Notes: generated by a model from the sequence alone, not told the origin. Counted from the stretch's first letter, positions 23,757 through 33,884 are shown. The stretch is 35,218 bases of DNA from Actinomycetes bacterium (GCA_021826315.1 JAKAZZ010000025.1:1-35218); one strand, 5' to 3'. Made by a program: numbers and translations.

Positions 23757-25745
23757 TTATACCTGTTCGCGAGCATCGATTGCTCTTTGAATCATCGAGA
23801 TAGCCTCTGCGATCGGGATTGAATTTTCTTGACGACCATCTCGATAACGAATGGAGACAGCATTTGCTTCGATGTCCTGATCTCCAACGATCATCATGTA
23901 AGGGACCTTTGCCAATTGAGCATTGCGGATCTTCTTTTGCATCCGATCGTCGCTCTCGTCGATCTCAATTCGAATCCCACTCTTTGTAAGGGTGCGAGCA
24001 ATCTCATAGAGGTAGTCGACGTGGCGATCGGCGACTGGGATCCCTTGAACCTGCACTGGAGCTAACCATGGAGGAAATGCACCGGCGTAGTGTTCTACGA
24101 GAACGCCCATAAAGCGTTCGATGGAGCCAAACTTTGCGGAGTGGATCATTACCGGTTGCTTACGCGTGCCATCGGCCGCCTGATATTCAAGTCCAAATCG
24201 GGCTGGCTGATTGAAGTCGTATTGAATCGTTGACATCTGCCAAGTTCTCCCGATTGCGTCTCTAGCCTGAACCGAGATCTTAGGGCCATAGAAGGCCGCT
24301 CCACCTGGATCAGCCACCAACGTCAACCCTGAGTCTTCCGCAATCTTTGCTAAGACAGATTCAGCGGTCCTCCAATCTTCGTCGGTGCCGATGAACTTAT
24401 CTTTCTTGGAGTCGTCTCTAGTGGACATTTCCAAGTAGTAGTCGTTCAAGCCAAAGTCAGAGAGGAGCGAGAGGACAAAGTTTAAGAGGTGTGTCACCTC
24501 TTCGCCAGCTTGTTCTGGCGTTACGTATGAGTGAGAGTCGTCCTGGGTCATACCTCGGACTCGGGTTAGGCCGTGGATAACGCCTGATTTTTCGTTGCGG
24601 TAGATCGAACCGAACTCGAAGAAGCGCAGCGGTAGCTCTCGGTATGAGCGAGCGCGGGATTTGTAGATCAAGTTGTGCATAGGGCAGTTCATGGGTTTGA
24701 CTCTGTACTTTGACCCCTCGAACTCCATTGGCGGAAACATCGTCTCGGAGTAGTAGGGGAGGTGCCCTGAGGTGTGGAAGAGCTCTTCTTTAGTGACGTG
24801 GGGTGTGCCGACGTAGAGGAAGCCTTCTTCGATGTGGCGTTGGCGTACGTAGTCCTCCATGACTCGCTTAATGACTCCACCCTTGGGGTGAAATATTGCT
24901 AGTCCTGAACCTATCTCATCGGGGAAAGAGTACAGATCTAATTCTCGTCCGAGGCGGCGATGGTCGCGAAGTTCAGCTTGCTCGATTCGATCTAGGTGGG
25001 TCGCTAACTCCTCTTTTGTGGGCCACGCAGTTCCATAGACCCTTTGGAGTTGCTTATTGTGTTGGTCGCCTCTCCAATAGGCTGCGGCGGTACGCATTAA
25101 CTTGAAGGCAGGTATCCGGTTCGTTGTTGGTAAGTGTGGTCCACGACATAGGTCGTACCAGGCGACGCTGCCGTCTCGTTCGATGTTGTCGTAGACTGTA
25201 AGTTCGCTCCCTCCAACCTCCATGTCGGCGCCTTCTCCTACTTGAGAGCTAGATCCCTTGAGGCCAATTAACTCCATCTTGTAGGGTTCGTTCTTGAATT
25301 GGCCATAGGCGTCTTCGTCAGCTACGACACGTCGCGAGAAGCGTTGATTCCGCTTGATGATCTGGCGCATCTTCGTTTCAAGTTTCTCGAGGTCCTCTGG
25401 AACGAAGGGGGTCTCAACGTCAAAGTCGTAGTAAAAGCCATCTTCAATCGGAGGCCCAATTCCAAGCTTTGCCGCTGGAAACAACTCTTGAACTGCTTGT
25501 GCTAGCACGTGTGCGGTTGAGTGTCGAAGGATATTTAGGCCATCGCGGCTAGAGATCGTAATTGGCTCAATAACCTCTCCTCCGGTGAGGAGGTGAGAGA
25601 GGTCACGGAGTTCACCGTCTATTCGAGCTGCGATCACCTCGCTTCTCTCTTTGAAGAGCTCGAAGGCTTTTGTTCCGACGCTTACCTCTACTGAGGTGCT
25701 ACTTTCATCACTTCTAATAGTGACGACGAACGATTCGTTCTCCAC
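23757..25745 (-). CDS. thrS: Threonyl-tRNA synthetase
   Basis: 662 residues from GTG 25745, with AAAGG about seven bases upstream. Full domain set: TGS domain (about 1-65); editing domain with [12 protein letters not shown] and the second metal-type site [10 protein letters not shown]; class II catalytic core with the zinc Cys in [37 protein letters not shown]; motif 3 region [21 protein letters not shown]; and the C-terminal anticodon-binding domain ([16 protein letters not shown] to AIDAREQV). It charges tRNA-Thr. In Mycobacterium thrS heads the PIM operon; here it lies about 18 kb away on the other strand. A second, broken copy of its 3' end is at 20526-20795. Confidence 0.97.
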   Translation of the reverse strand: MENESFVVTIRSDESSTSVEVSVGTKAFELFKERSEVIAARIDGELRDLSHLLTGGEVIEPITISSRDGLNILRHSTAHVLAQAVQELFPAAKLGIGPPIEDGFYYDFDVETPFVPEDLEKLETKMRQIIKRNQRFSRRVVADEDAYGQFKNEPYKMELIGLKGSSSQVGEGADMEVGGSELTVYDNIERDGSVAWYDLCRGPHLPTTNRIPAFKLMRTAAAYWRGDQHNKQLQRVYGTAWPTKEELATHLDRIEQAELRDHRRLGRELDLYSFPDEIGSGLAIFHPKGGVIKRVMEDYVRQRHIEEGFLYVGTPHVTKEELFHTSGHLPYYSETMFPPMEFEGSKYRVKPMNCPMHNLIYKSRARSYRELPLRFFEFGSIYRNEKSGVIHGLTRVRGMTQDDSHSYVTPEQAGEEVTHLLNFVLSLLSDFGLNDYYLEMSTRDDSKKDKFIGTDEDWRTAESVLAKIAEDSGLTLVADPGGAAFYGPKISVQARDAIGRTWQMSTIQYDFNQPARFGLEYQAADGTRKQPVMIHSAKFGSIERFMGVLVEHYAGAFPPWLAPVQVQGIPVADRHVDYLYEIARTLTKSGIRIEIDESDDRMQKKIRNAQLAKVPYMMIVGDQDIEANAVSIRYRDGRQENSIPIAEAISMIQRAIDAREQV

Positions 25746-25965
25746 ATGAAACCTTTAACTCGAACATCAGCTCAAATGAGATGACGTTGCTTTCGTTGAA
25801 TAGTCGTAATTTTAACCCCTTTACCCAGATAGACAATCGAAAGTCGACCATTCTCGCTATTGAATCTAGGGGTGTTCTCTAAATGGCCCACTTTTGCTCA
25901 TTTGTAACGCGGTGGATGCGTGCGCAAGGAGCTTACGATGCCTTGGCATTTGGGGGTTGAATAAG
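25746..25965 (-). promoter_or_regulatory. thrS upstream region, no recognised element
   Basis: This spacer should hold the thrS promoter. I looked for a T-box leader and found no convincing specifier or antiterminator features. No gene is visible. Confidence 0.35.
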
Positions 25966-25997
25966 AAGACGGAGGTGGATATTTCCGCCTCCGTCTT
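25966..25997 (-). terminator. Terminator of the acyl-CoA dehydrogenase gene
   Basis: AAGACGGAGGTGG (25966-25978) pairs over 13 bp with one G-T pair with CCGCCTCCGTCTT (25985-25997). On the minus strand it is followed by CTTATTC. It lies 84 bases beyond the acyl-CoA dehydrogenase stop. Confidence 0.65.
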
Positions 25998-26080
25998 ACT
26001 ATCTGATACTTTGCCTATCGATTGATAACGCCAATTACCCAAGGGGCAGTAGAGTCGCCGAAATGGTTGGGTTTGCGTCT

Positions 26081-27271
26081 CTAGCGAAATGCTGCAATTC
26101 CAGTAAGAGCTTCGCCGACGACGAGAGTGTGCATCTCGTTGGTCCCTTCGTAGGTAAAGACCGACTCGAGGTTATTCATATGGCGAATTATTGGATACTC
26201 TAAGGTCACGCCATTTGCTCCGAGGATCGAACGACACTCTCTCGCTATCTTGAGAGCCTCACGAGCGTTGTTCAACTTGCCAATTGAGACTTGAGTTGCA
26301 TTCGAGGCGTGCTTGTCTTTGAGGTTGGCGACATGGATTGCTAGCAGCATCGCCTTTTGTAGCTCAAGTGCCATATCGGCCAACTTCTTTTGCGTAAGTT
26401 GGAAGCCTGCGATCGGCTTATCGAATTGCTCTCTGCTGATCGAGTAGCTAATTGCGGTCTCAAGGCAATCCCTTGCTGCACCAACAGTGCCAAATAGGAT
26501 TCCAAAGCGGGCTTCGTTGAGACAGGTAAGGGGGCCACGAAGGCTTGAGACCTCGGGGAGCCTCTGTGAATCTGCGACTCTTACGTTGTCGAGGATTAGC
26601 TCAGAGGTGACGGATGCTCTAAGCGACATCTTTCGGTGAATCTCTGGAGCGCTAAAGCCCTCACTGTTGGTTTGTACGATAAAGCCCTTGATTCCATCGT
26701 CGGTTCGCGCCCATACAACAGCTACATCGGCTACGGAGCCATTCGTGATCCACATCTTGGTGCCATTTAGGATCCAATCGTCGCCGTCACGCTTGGCATT
26801 GGTCCTCATGCCTGAGGGGTTTGAACCAAAGTCTGGTTCGGTGAGGCCAAAGCACCCGATGATCTCGCCACTTGCCATCCCCGGGAGCCAGGTTTGCTTT
26901 TGTTCTTCTGATCCAAAGGCGTGGATCGCCTTCATGGCGAGAGAGCCTTGTACGCTAACGAGCGAACGGATACCAGAGTCACCAGCTTCAAGTTCGGTGC
27001 AAGCGAGGCCATATGCCAATGCTGATGTTCCAGCACAGCCATAGCCATCTAAGTGCATACCAAGTACACCGAGTTCGCCTAGTTCAAGGGCTAGCTCTCT
27101 AACGGGAAGCTTTCCCTCTTCGAACCATGTGGCTACATCGGGTTTGATTCTCTTTTCGACATACTTTCGAACCGTGTCTCGAATTGCAATGTCTTCCTCG
27201 CTGAGGAGGGAGTCGATATCGAGTAGATCAAGGGGTGCAATGGGTTCGCGTGTCAATTTGGGTCCTCGCAA
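26081..27271 (-). CDS. Acyl-CoA dehydrogenase, glutaryl-CoA dehydrogenase-like
   Basis: 396 residues. It is an FAD enzyme of the acyl-CoA dehydrogenase superfamily. The N-terminal helical domain has DSGIRSLVSVQGSLAMKAIH; the flavin-binding middle domain has CFGLTEPDFGSNPSGMRT and WILNGTKMWITNGSVADV. The C-terminal helical domain has ARFGILFGTVGAARDCLETA and ends TYEGTNEMHTLVVGEALTG, with catalytic Glu375. SVQ-SL in the substrate region and YEGTNEMH are close to glutaryl-CoA dehydrogenases, which oxidise and decarboxylate glutaryl-CoA to crotonyl-CoA in lysine and tryptophan breakdown. Whether the enzyme decarboxylates cannot be decided from the sequence alone. It is monocistronic, with its own terminator. 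Confidence 0.88.
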   Translation of the reverse strand: MRGPKLTREPIAPLDLLDIDSLLSEEDIAIRDTVRKYVEKRIKPDVATWFEEGKLPVRELALELGELGVLGMHLDGYGCAGTSALAYGLACTELEAGDSGIRSLVSVQGSLAMKAIHAFGSEEQKQTWLPGMASGEIIGCFGLTEPDFGSNPSGMRTNAKRDGDDWILNGTKMWITNGSVADVAVVWARTDDGIKGFIVQTNSEGFSAPEIHRKMSLRASVTSELILDNVRVADSQRLPEVSSLRGPLTCLNEARFGILFGTVGAARDCLETAISYSISREQFDKPIAGFQLTQKKLADMALELQKAMLLAIHVANLKDKHASNATQVSIGKLNNAREALKIARECRSILGANGVTLEYPIIRHMNNLESVFTYEGTNEMHTLVVGEALTGIAAFR

Positions 27272-27619
27272 TTGTTGAAAGGGTTAAAGGCTGAAAATGC
27301 CCTGACCTTGAATTTTACCTGAATATTGAGAGCTTAGCTAGGTGAAAGTTGAAAAATGAATCCTAGATTTTTGGTCGTCGGCCTAGACGTCCCCCGTAGT
27401 CCTTCTTTCGTTGGTGGATTCGAAGACGATTAGTCGAGGATCCATAATTGGCGTTTCTTGTTGAGTTGTAGCTATTTGCAGATTGTAAGACGGAGAAGTA
27501 CTGTGCCTGCATCAACGTTAGAAGGAAAAAGGGCGTTTGAATAGGTCAGAATTTACGAATTATGCGGTGTTGAGTTTTCGCTAAACCTGCTGTTTGTAGC
27601 TCCCACCGTTAAGCATGGA
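27272..27619. other. Divergent spacer between acyl-CoA dehydrogenase and the HEPN-like gene
   Basis: 348 bases with no supported gene or RNA. It should hold promoters for the minus-strand dehydrogenase and the plus-strand 414-residue protein. No clear operator was seen. Confidence 0.4.
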
Positions 27620-28864
27620 GTGACTATCGCAAATAAGGCTTTTTATGGAAATTTGGAGCCACTAGCGCTTCACATTCGGGAAGATCGTTCGAAATCGGAT
27701 GTGAGCCATCGGGCTCATAAAATATATTGCGTGGATCAAGAAGATCAAATTCGCAACCAGCCAAATAAGTCTGACGGGGAAAAATGCAAAGACGAAGACC
27801 AATCAGGCAACAACCTTGAATTACGGTCAATTTTCGAAAGATTCCGGATAAATCAACTTTTACTCGCGAGCTTAAATGTTGGAAATATCGAAATTTATGG
27901 GAATCAGTTAACTAATCAGCCACTTTCTAGCGCTCTTAGAACTAGCGTCGAATTTTCTGCCTTTGAGAAAATCGTAGATTCGATTCAGGCGGCATCGAAC
28001 ATTGCTTCGATCGTTGTGGGAAGTCCTAATTGGAAGCTCAATATCCGCGAATCCATTGACCTCGCATCGACTGTGAATCTAGGTAAACAAGTCTTCGATA
28101 CCTCTGCCGTCGATGCGCTGAGACTGCATAATGCAGAATTACTCTCATCAATTTCTGAAGCCAACATCAACTATCAGACAATATCGCATCAAATCCTTTC
28201 GGTTCTATCGAGTGTTGATTGGCGCAAGGTTTTCCAAGGAATTGATACCTGGCTACCATCGAACTTGAGGTCGGTGGACAATTTAGAATTCGTTGCTTGC
28301 CTTTCGTTTGAAGAAGGGATTCCTCTGGCGTGGATACCTCGCGCCGAGATCGTCTTAGAGTTGTTGAACGCTGGGGCGCCGGAAGATCGTCAATGCATAC
28401 TGGTTGAGCGATACGGGCAAATTATCGAAGATTGTGAATTCGCGATTTCTTCTATTCCGCACGAATGGGCGAATGAATGTCGAAATGCACTTACTGCTCT
28501 CCGACACACTGGATTGGAGAGCCCGGCACAATCTCATGCTGGAAATATTGTCGACAGCATCGTACAGGCGGTCTTAAACGGTAAGGGTCAAGACATTGCT
28601 ATTGAGAAAGCCAATGAACCCTTGGGGGAACTAGCTCTTCGGGTTGCGGTTGATAATCTTGTTTTACTACCATTACACCGCGCCTATGTGAGCTGGCGTG
28701 CACATTATGGCGTCCCAATACCTGCGAACTTTTCACGACATACGACAGCTCACGCTGTCGGGAATGCAGGTGTATTTTCATTGCAGCAAGCACTCGTTGC
28801 CGTGATGCTTGCAACCTCTCTTACGTGTCAGTATTGGCAACATCCTTCCACGCCTAAAGGATGA
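27620..28864 (+). CDS. Unrecognised protein with C-terminal HEPN-like R-x4-H motif
   Basis: 414 residues; GTG 27620 is the first possible start, but GGAG lies directly against it, so a later GTG or TTG may be used. There is almost no Met in the protein. The first ~65 residues are polar and charged, probably disordered. The body is helical and mixed without known motifs. The last ~45 residues, NFSRHTTAHAV followed by FSLQQALVAVMLATSL, match the form of C-terminal HEPN-like segments (N-x-RH-x3-HG, then a helix rich in Ala/Leu). Arg373-x4-His378 would be the RNase signature. HEPN RNases are common in abortive infection and toxin systems. Position just upstream of a restriction-modification operon fits a defence role, but this is inference. 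Confidence 0.6.
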   Translation: MTIANKAFYGNLEPLALHIREDRSKSDVSHRAHKIYCVDQEDQIRNQPNKSDGEKCKDEDQSGNNLELRSIFERFRINQLLLASLNVGNIEIYGNQLTNQPLSSALRTSVEFSAFEKIVDSIQAASNIASIVVGSPNWKLNIRESIDLASTVNLGKQVFDTSAVDALRLHNAELLSSISEANINYQTISHQILSVLSSVDWRKVFQGIDTWLPSNLRSVDNLEFVACLSFEEGIPLAWIPRAEIVLELLNAGAPEDRQCILVERYGQIIEDCEFAISSIPHEWANECRNALTALRHTGLESPAQSHAGNIVDSIVQAVLNGKGQDIAIEKANEPLGELALRVAVDNLVLLPLHRAYVSWRAHYGVPIPANFSRHTTAHAVGNAGVFSLQQALVAVMLATSLTCQYWQHPSTPKG

Positions 28865-29968
28865 GAGGCTCGTTGTTTTCGACCTAATGGAGAAGGCGGT
28901 CGCTTGCATTATTTCGACCACTTGTGAGTTGACCTCAGGCAATAGCTGATTGTATTTGTGAGCATCATCAATTCTGTTTCTGAGTAGGGGCCTTTGCCGC
29001 TCTGATTAGCCGTGAAGCACTCTCATTCCTATGGTAATGAGTTGTTGGAATTACTACAGGACCACCATCGAGGTGCAAGTTGGTTCGTCGTTCGTATTCT
29101 CACAGGTTTGTTGGCAAAGCTTGAAATTTTCGGTGATCGATACCAAGGTTGGGGCCGTCGATATCGTTGTTGATTATCTTCGAATGCACATTGATTGCCG
29201 AAATTACCCCAAAGAGGGACCGACCCTTGCTTGTCTCCCGATTTTTTACGCTTTTGGGTGGAGCGTAAGCAAATACGCGAAACAAATTCATGGCAATAGA
29301 AATGAGGATTCAAAAGCGTGACGTACTGCCTCAAAGCAAGTGACCTCATCGACATTGTTGAGTATTTGAATGCTCGGCTGTCTAAAGGCTACTTTTGGGG
29401 GATCAATCAAAGGCCGCTGTCCTAATTGGTACGGGTTCGTTCGGCTCGCATCTAAAGGTGAAGTTCTTCGTCCATTTCAGTCACCATCTGTGGATGCTAT
29501 GGCGTGCTGGAGAGGTGCCGAGCTTGAATCCGTATCGGTCGCACTTTTGGAAATGAACCTACCCTACCCTATGCTCATCTGGTCTGTTTCTATTCAAGAT
29601 ACGTAGATCAGCAACCCATCTATTTTCGGTTGTTCGCCCGTTTTTTATTCTCCTGGGAGTCACGTCCTTGTTATGCGCTGTGCTTTGGTGCCTGGTCAAA
29701 TAATTATTTTTTTGGACGTGATGCAAGCTTTTGACCCGGAAATACGTTTGCAGTTGTCTTTGATGCAGTTGAGGAATCAAATTTTCTTTGCATCTACTGA
29801 TCGCTGTTTCTTCATGTTGCCCCCACGACTCTCGCCGTATTCTTTCCGCAAGTGATTCTGGATGAGGTTGAAACTTTAGGTAATGATAACTAGGACACCA
29901 GATTTAGGTAGTAAATTTGGCGATAGTAGCGTTTTACTAGGGTTGAAGAGAAGAAGCGGGTTCAAAAT
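28865..29968. other. 1.1-kb region with only broken coding fragments
   Basis: No open frame of convincing quality. In one frame near 29033-29160 the protein-like stretch NELLELLQDHHRGASWFVVR followed by ILTGLLAKLEIFGDRYQGWG is ended by stops. Near 29330-29420 another frame gives DLIDIVEYLNARLSKGYFWG before a stop. These look like remains of one or two decayed genes that I cannot name. The promoter of the helicase operon should be near the right end. Confidence 0.45.
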
Positions 29969-32900
29969 TTGCGCATTGTAAACAACGTGTCCGATTTGCT
30001 TGGCGACGATCTAAAGGTTGAAATAAAGTCGGGATCTAAGGTGCGTATCGCTGCGTCAACGTTTTCAATTTTTGCGTTCGAAGCCTTGCGCAATGAGCTC
30101 GAGCAAATTTCGGAATTGGAATTCATTTTTACGTCCCCCTCGTTTTTTCCGGAAAAGGCGACCGACAAGGTTCGCAAGGAGCGACGGGAATTTTACATAC
30201 CATATGAAAATGCGGAATCTGTCCTTTACGGATCCGAATTTGAAATTCGACTACGGAATAAACTTACCCAGCGAGCAATCGCCCGTGAGTGTGCCGAATG
30301 GGTTCGGAAAAAGGTGACATTTAGGACAAACGTTACTGGAAATCCGATGCAGCAGTTCATCGTCGTAGATGACCGTACTGCCTACATGCCCGTTCAAGGT
30401 TTTACGACCGCCGATCTTGGACTTGAGCCGGGACCGGCAGTATCGAATGTGGTGAATCGATTCGATGAGGCACCGATTGCAACTCAGTACATGCAACTCT
30501 TTGATCAAATATGGAGCAACAAGGATCAATTGAGGGAAGTGACTACTGAGGTTTGCAGATACATCGATAGCGTCTATTCCGAGAATTCGCCTTCGCGGAT
30601 CTACTTTCTAATCTTGTACAACTTGTTCTCTGAGTTTCTAGAGGACGTAAACGATGATGTTCTTCCTAATGACCGTACAGGATACGAGGATACGAAGATC
30701 TGGCAGAGTTTGTATAACTTTCAGCGCGATGCTGCGAAGGGGATTATCAACAAGTTGGAGACCTACAATGGCTGCATTCTTGCCGACAGCGTAGGGCTGG
30801 GGAAGACTTTTACCGCGCTAGCGGTGATCAAGTACTACGAACTTCGAAATAAGTCTGTGTTGGTGCTGTGCCCCAAGAAGCTCTCGGAGAATTGGCGAAA
30901 CTACAACGCGAACCTTACAACGAACATATTTATTTCGGATCGATTCAGCTACGACGTTCTAGCCCATACAGATCTATCGCGATCTGATGGTGAGTCGATG
31001 GGTCTGATGTTGGATCGTGTTAACTGGGGTAATTATGACCTTGTTGTAATCGACGAGTCGCATCACTTCCGAAATGCAGATTATGCAACTGAAAAGGAAT
31101 CGCGATATCAGAGACTCATGCGCAGAGTGATTAGCGAAGGTGTAAAGACAAAGGTCCTTATGTTGTCGGCGACTCCGGTCAATAACCGATTCAATGACCT
31201 AAGAAATCAGCTTCAACTCGCTTATGAGGGAGACTCCGATAACCTTGCGAAGAATCTAAAAATCTCGACCACCGTCGAGCGGGTATTTAGCGATGCACAG
31301 CGGGTTTTCAATGAATGGTCCAAATTACCGGTCGAGAACCGTACCACTGAGTTGATTCTTAGGATGCTCGACTTTGACTTTTTTGAGTTGCTTGATGCGG
31401 TTACAATCTCTAGGTCCCGAAAACACATTCAGGCCTTTTATGACACTACCGAGATAGGCCCATTCCCCGAACGGCTACGACCACTGTCAATTCGCGAGGC
31501 GTTGACAGATCTTCCAGATGTCCCGAGCTTCGACGATATTTTCGAGCGTATTCAAGAACTCACACTGGCCGTTTACACTCCACTCGCATATGTTTTTCCG
31601 AGCAGAGTAGTAAAATACGAGCATCTGTATAACGTGACGACGGGAGGTGCTCGAGCAAGCATCGGTCAAGCAGGACGAGAGATTGGCCTCAAGAGGCTAA
31701 TGACCATCAATCTTTTGAAGCGATTAGAAAGCTCTGTTGAGGCTTTTCGCATGACCCTAGCAAAAATATTGATTTCTGTAAATGCGATGGTCAATCGCGT
31801 TGACTCTAACTCCGGATCTCTTTCAGACCTTCCGGAGATCGACTTTGTAGATGACGACGAGGACTTTGAAGCGATCTCATTCGGTGAGAAGATCGAGATT
31901 TCCTTGGAAGATATTGACGTCGAGTCGTGGAAGCGTGATTTGGAAAGTGACCGCGATACTCTTGGCGAACTTCTAGATGAGATGGCTAGAGTTAGCCCTC
32001 GCCATGATCTGAAACTGCAAAAGTTAATTCAACTAATTCAACGCAAGGTCGAGTTTCCGATCAATGCTGGTAACCGAAAAGTACTGATATTTTCTGCGTT
32101 TGCTGACACTGCTGAGTACCTTTATCGAGAACTTGGTCCGGTGCTGTCCAGTTCGGGATTGTCCCTAGGTATCGTCACCGGAGGAACTGGCGGCGCAAAG
32201 ACGACTATTGGTTCTAGGCTCGATTTTCAGCAAATCATGGCGTTGTTTTCGCCCAAGTCAAAACAGCGTGATCGTATAATGCCACATGAAACTCGTGAAA
32301 TAGATGTGTTGATTGGTACCGATGTACTTAGCGAGGGCCAAAACCTTCAGGACTGTGACTATCTGATCAACTACGATATCCACTGGAATCCAGTTCGCAT
32401 TATCCAACGTTTCGGGCGCATCGACCGAATTGGCTCCTCTAACAAGTTCATCCAATTGGTAAATTTTTGGCCTGACATTTCACTTGACGAGTACATAAAC
32501 CTAAAAGAACGCGTTGAAAACCGTATGGTGATAGTCGACCTCGCGAGCACCGCTGACGATAATATTCTTAGCCTAGAAGACCCTGATGCGGCATTTCGAA
32601 AGGAGCAATTACGAAGATTGCAGGACGAGGTGATCGAACTTGAAGACGTTCGCTTAGGCGTTTCGATCTCCGACCTTGGACTCAACGATTTTCGGATGGA
32701 CCTTCTCGGCTACATAAAGGCGTACGGGGACCTAGCTATTACTCCGAAAGGACTTCATGCCGTCATACCTTCCGATGTTTCCAAAGGTCTTGTCCCTGGA
32801 GTAATCTTCGCACTTCGAAATATGGGTGCCAATGAACAGATCAACCGAGGAAATCGGCTGCACCCTTACTACCTTGTCTACCTAAACGATCAAGGTAGTG

Positions 32901-33223
32901 TCATAACAGATCACACTGAAGCAAAGCATTTACTTGACTTGCTTCGATCTGGTTGTCGACCTTACGAATACCCCGTAACTAGCGTCGTGGATATCTTCAA
33001 TTCAAGGACGTTTGAGGGGATGAAAATGGATCACTATTCTCAACTTCTTACCAGTGCAATCCGCTCGATGATCGAAGTTACGGAAGAACGTGACATAGAC
33101 AGTCTTTTCTCAAAAGGTCACACAACCGCACTAACTCAGACTATTGCTGGACTAGACGACTTTGAACTCATCGCTTTTGTTGCAATTGTTGAGCCTTCTA
33201 ATAGCAAGGTCGGAAATGAGTGA
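29969..33223 (+). CDS. SNF2-type helicase with N-terminal PLD-like domain, of a restriction/defence operon
   Basis: 1084 residues from TTG 29969; MRIVNNVSDLLGDDLKVEIK is the expected family start. Residues 1-180 resemble a PLD-like domain (KVRIAASTFSIFAFEALRNE; QQFIVVDDRTAYMPVQGFTT) in which the HKD catalytic His and Lys are absent. Superfamily 2 motor motifs: Walker A GLGKT (276-280) in LADSVGLGKTFTAL; DESH (362-365); SATP (400-403); and motifs V-VI TDVLSEGQNLQDCDYLINYD, then HWNPVRIIQRFGRIDRIGS near residues 780-825. A long acidic insertion (about 560-660) splits the two RecA lobes. Such helicases are found with DUF4391 and type III-like methyltransferases. Probably a DNA translocase acting on foreign DNA. 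It overlaps the next gene by eight bases. Confidence 0.88.
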   Translation: MRIVNNVSDLLGDDLKVEIKSGSKVRIAASTFSIFAFEALRNELEQISELEFIFTSPSFFPEKATDKVRKERREFYIPYENAESVLYGSEFEIRLRNKLTQRAIARECAEWVRKKVTFRTNVTGNPMQQFIVVDDRTAYMPVQGFTTADLGLEPGPAVSNVVNRFDEAPIATQYMQLFDQIWSNKDQLREVTTEVCRYIDSVYSENSPSRIYFLILYNLFSEFLEDVNDDVLPNDRTGYEDTKIWQSLYNFQRDAAKGIINKLETYNGCILADSVGLGKTFTALAVIKYYELRNKSVLVLCPKKLSENWRNYNANLTTNIFISDRFSYDVLAHTDLSRSDGESMGLMLDRVNWGNYDLVVIDESHHFRNADYATEKESRYQRLMRRVISEGVKTKVLMLSATPVNNRFNDLRNQLQLAYEGDSDNLAKNLKISTTVERVFSDAQRVFNEWSKLPVENRTTELILRMLDFDFFELLDAVTISRSRKHIQAFYDTTEIGPFPERLRPLSIREALTDLPDVPSFDDIFERIQELTLAVYTPLAYVFPSRVVKYEHLYNVTTGGARASIGQAGREIGLKRLMTINLLKRLESSVEAFRMTLAKILISVNAMVNRVDSNSGSLSDLPEIDFVDDDEDFEAISFGEKIEISLEDIDVESWKRDLESDRDTLGELLDEMARVSPRHDLKLQKLIQLIQRKVEFPINAGNRKVLIFSAFADTAEYLYRELGPVLSSSGLSLGIVTGGTGGAKTTIGSRLDFQQIMALFSPKSKQRDRIMPHETREIDVLIGTDVLSEGQNLQDCDYLINYDIHWNPVRIIQRFGRIDRIGSSNKFIQLVNFWPDISLDEYINLKERVENRMVIVDLASTADDNILSLEDPDAAFRKEQLRRLQDEVIELEDVRLGVSISDLGLNDFRMDLLGYIKAYGDLAITPKGLHAVIPSDVSKGLVPGVIFALRNMGANEQINRGNRLHPYYLVYLNDQGSVITDHTEAKHLLDLLRSGCRPYEYPVTSVVDIFNSRTFEGMKMDHYSQLLTSAIRSMIEVTEERDIDSLFSKGHTTALTQTIAGLDDFELIAFVAIVEPSNSKVGNE

Positions 33224-33881
33224 TATTTTGTATCGGTGGCCTAATGGTGCAAAATTTGGTGGTCGTATCCCGAAAGAAAAAATATACGCATACGGGAATT
33301 TGAATTCATCGATCCGGGAAAAGATTATCGCAGAAGTGCAGAAAATAATATGGGCTTACAAACTTGCTGAAGCAACGATTAATTTACCTGGAAGTCCCGA
33401 CGTGCCAGAGGTGCAAGTCTTTCAAATAGGTGCAAAGGTAAGCGATGTGTCGGATGCGGTACTCTCGGCAATTGATCGAGCGATTCCATTTCCAATCGTA
33501 TTTGAGTTAGCCCGCGAGATAGGTGACATCCGCGAAGTTCGTATGGTTGTGGCAAGCAAACAAATTGAAGCAAACAGAGTTAAGTTAGGCGATTATTACA
33601 CCACCAACTGGCTTTCTGAGGATTACAGCAGGAGCGAGCTTCCCCTAGCAGTAACCCTCCCAGGACTCTATGCCGCGCTTTTAGAACCGTTGACTCCGTT
33701 GACTATGAGGCCGGGCGAGAATTTGAAACAGGTCACCGCTAGAATTCAGACCGTTCGCAAGCTGGAACGTGAGATTTACGTCCTCGAACACAAGCTTCAT
33801 TCCGAGCCGCAGTTCAATCGAAAGGTAGAACTGCTTCGGACATTGAAGCTGAAAAACTTAGAATTGGACAAGCAGAGGTAG
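33216..33881 (+). CDS. DUF4391 domain protein
   Basis: 221 residues from ATG 33216, which overlaps the helicase stop (ATGAGTGA) and has AAGGTCGGAA just upstream; the longer open frame from 33162 would overlap by 62 bases and is less likely. The start MSDILYRWPNGAKFGGRIPK and later IIWAYKLAEATINLPGS, VPEVQVFQIGAKV and AIDRAIPFPIVFEL follow the DUF4391 family. DUF4391 genes are regularly found between a helicase and an adenine methyltransferase in type III-like restriction loci; their biochemical role is not known. The C-terminal ~45 residues (ERE..VLEHKLHSEPQFNRKVELL) are charged and could form a coiled coil. The methyltransferase begins three bases after the stop. Confidence 0.85.
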   Translation: MSDILYRWPNGAKFGGRIPKEKIYAYGNLNSSIREKIIAEVQKIIWAYKLAEATINLPGSPDVPEVQVFQIGAKVSDVSDAVLSAIDRAIPFPIVFELAREIGDIREVRMVVASKQIEANRVKLGDYYTTNWLSEDYSRSELPLAVTLPGLYAALLEPLTPLTMRPGENLKQVTARIQTVRKLEREIYVLEHKLHSEPQFNRKVELLRTLKLKNLELDKQR

Positions 33882-33884
33882 CTC

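Larger units (their letters stand above)
20462..24035. repeat. Direct repeat pair of the thrS tail plus hairpin bracketing a 2.9-kb island
   Basis: Copy A spans 20462-20795 and copy B 23693-24035; the offset is 3231 bases at the hairpin end and 3240 after the 9-bp deletion in copy A. Both copies have the same orientation. Between them lie the two unrecognised genes and the IS1182-like remnant. Copy B is the functional gene end. Confidence 0.82.

Noticed and set aside
29031-29321. 96-codon plus-strand open frame in the degraded zone
   Set aside because: No recognisable content; a neighbouring frame in the same stretch looks more protein-like but is broken by stops.
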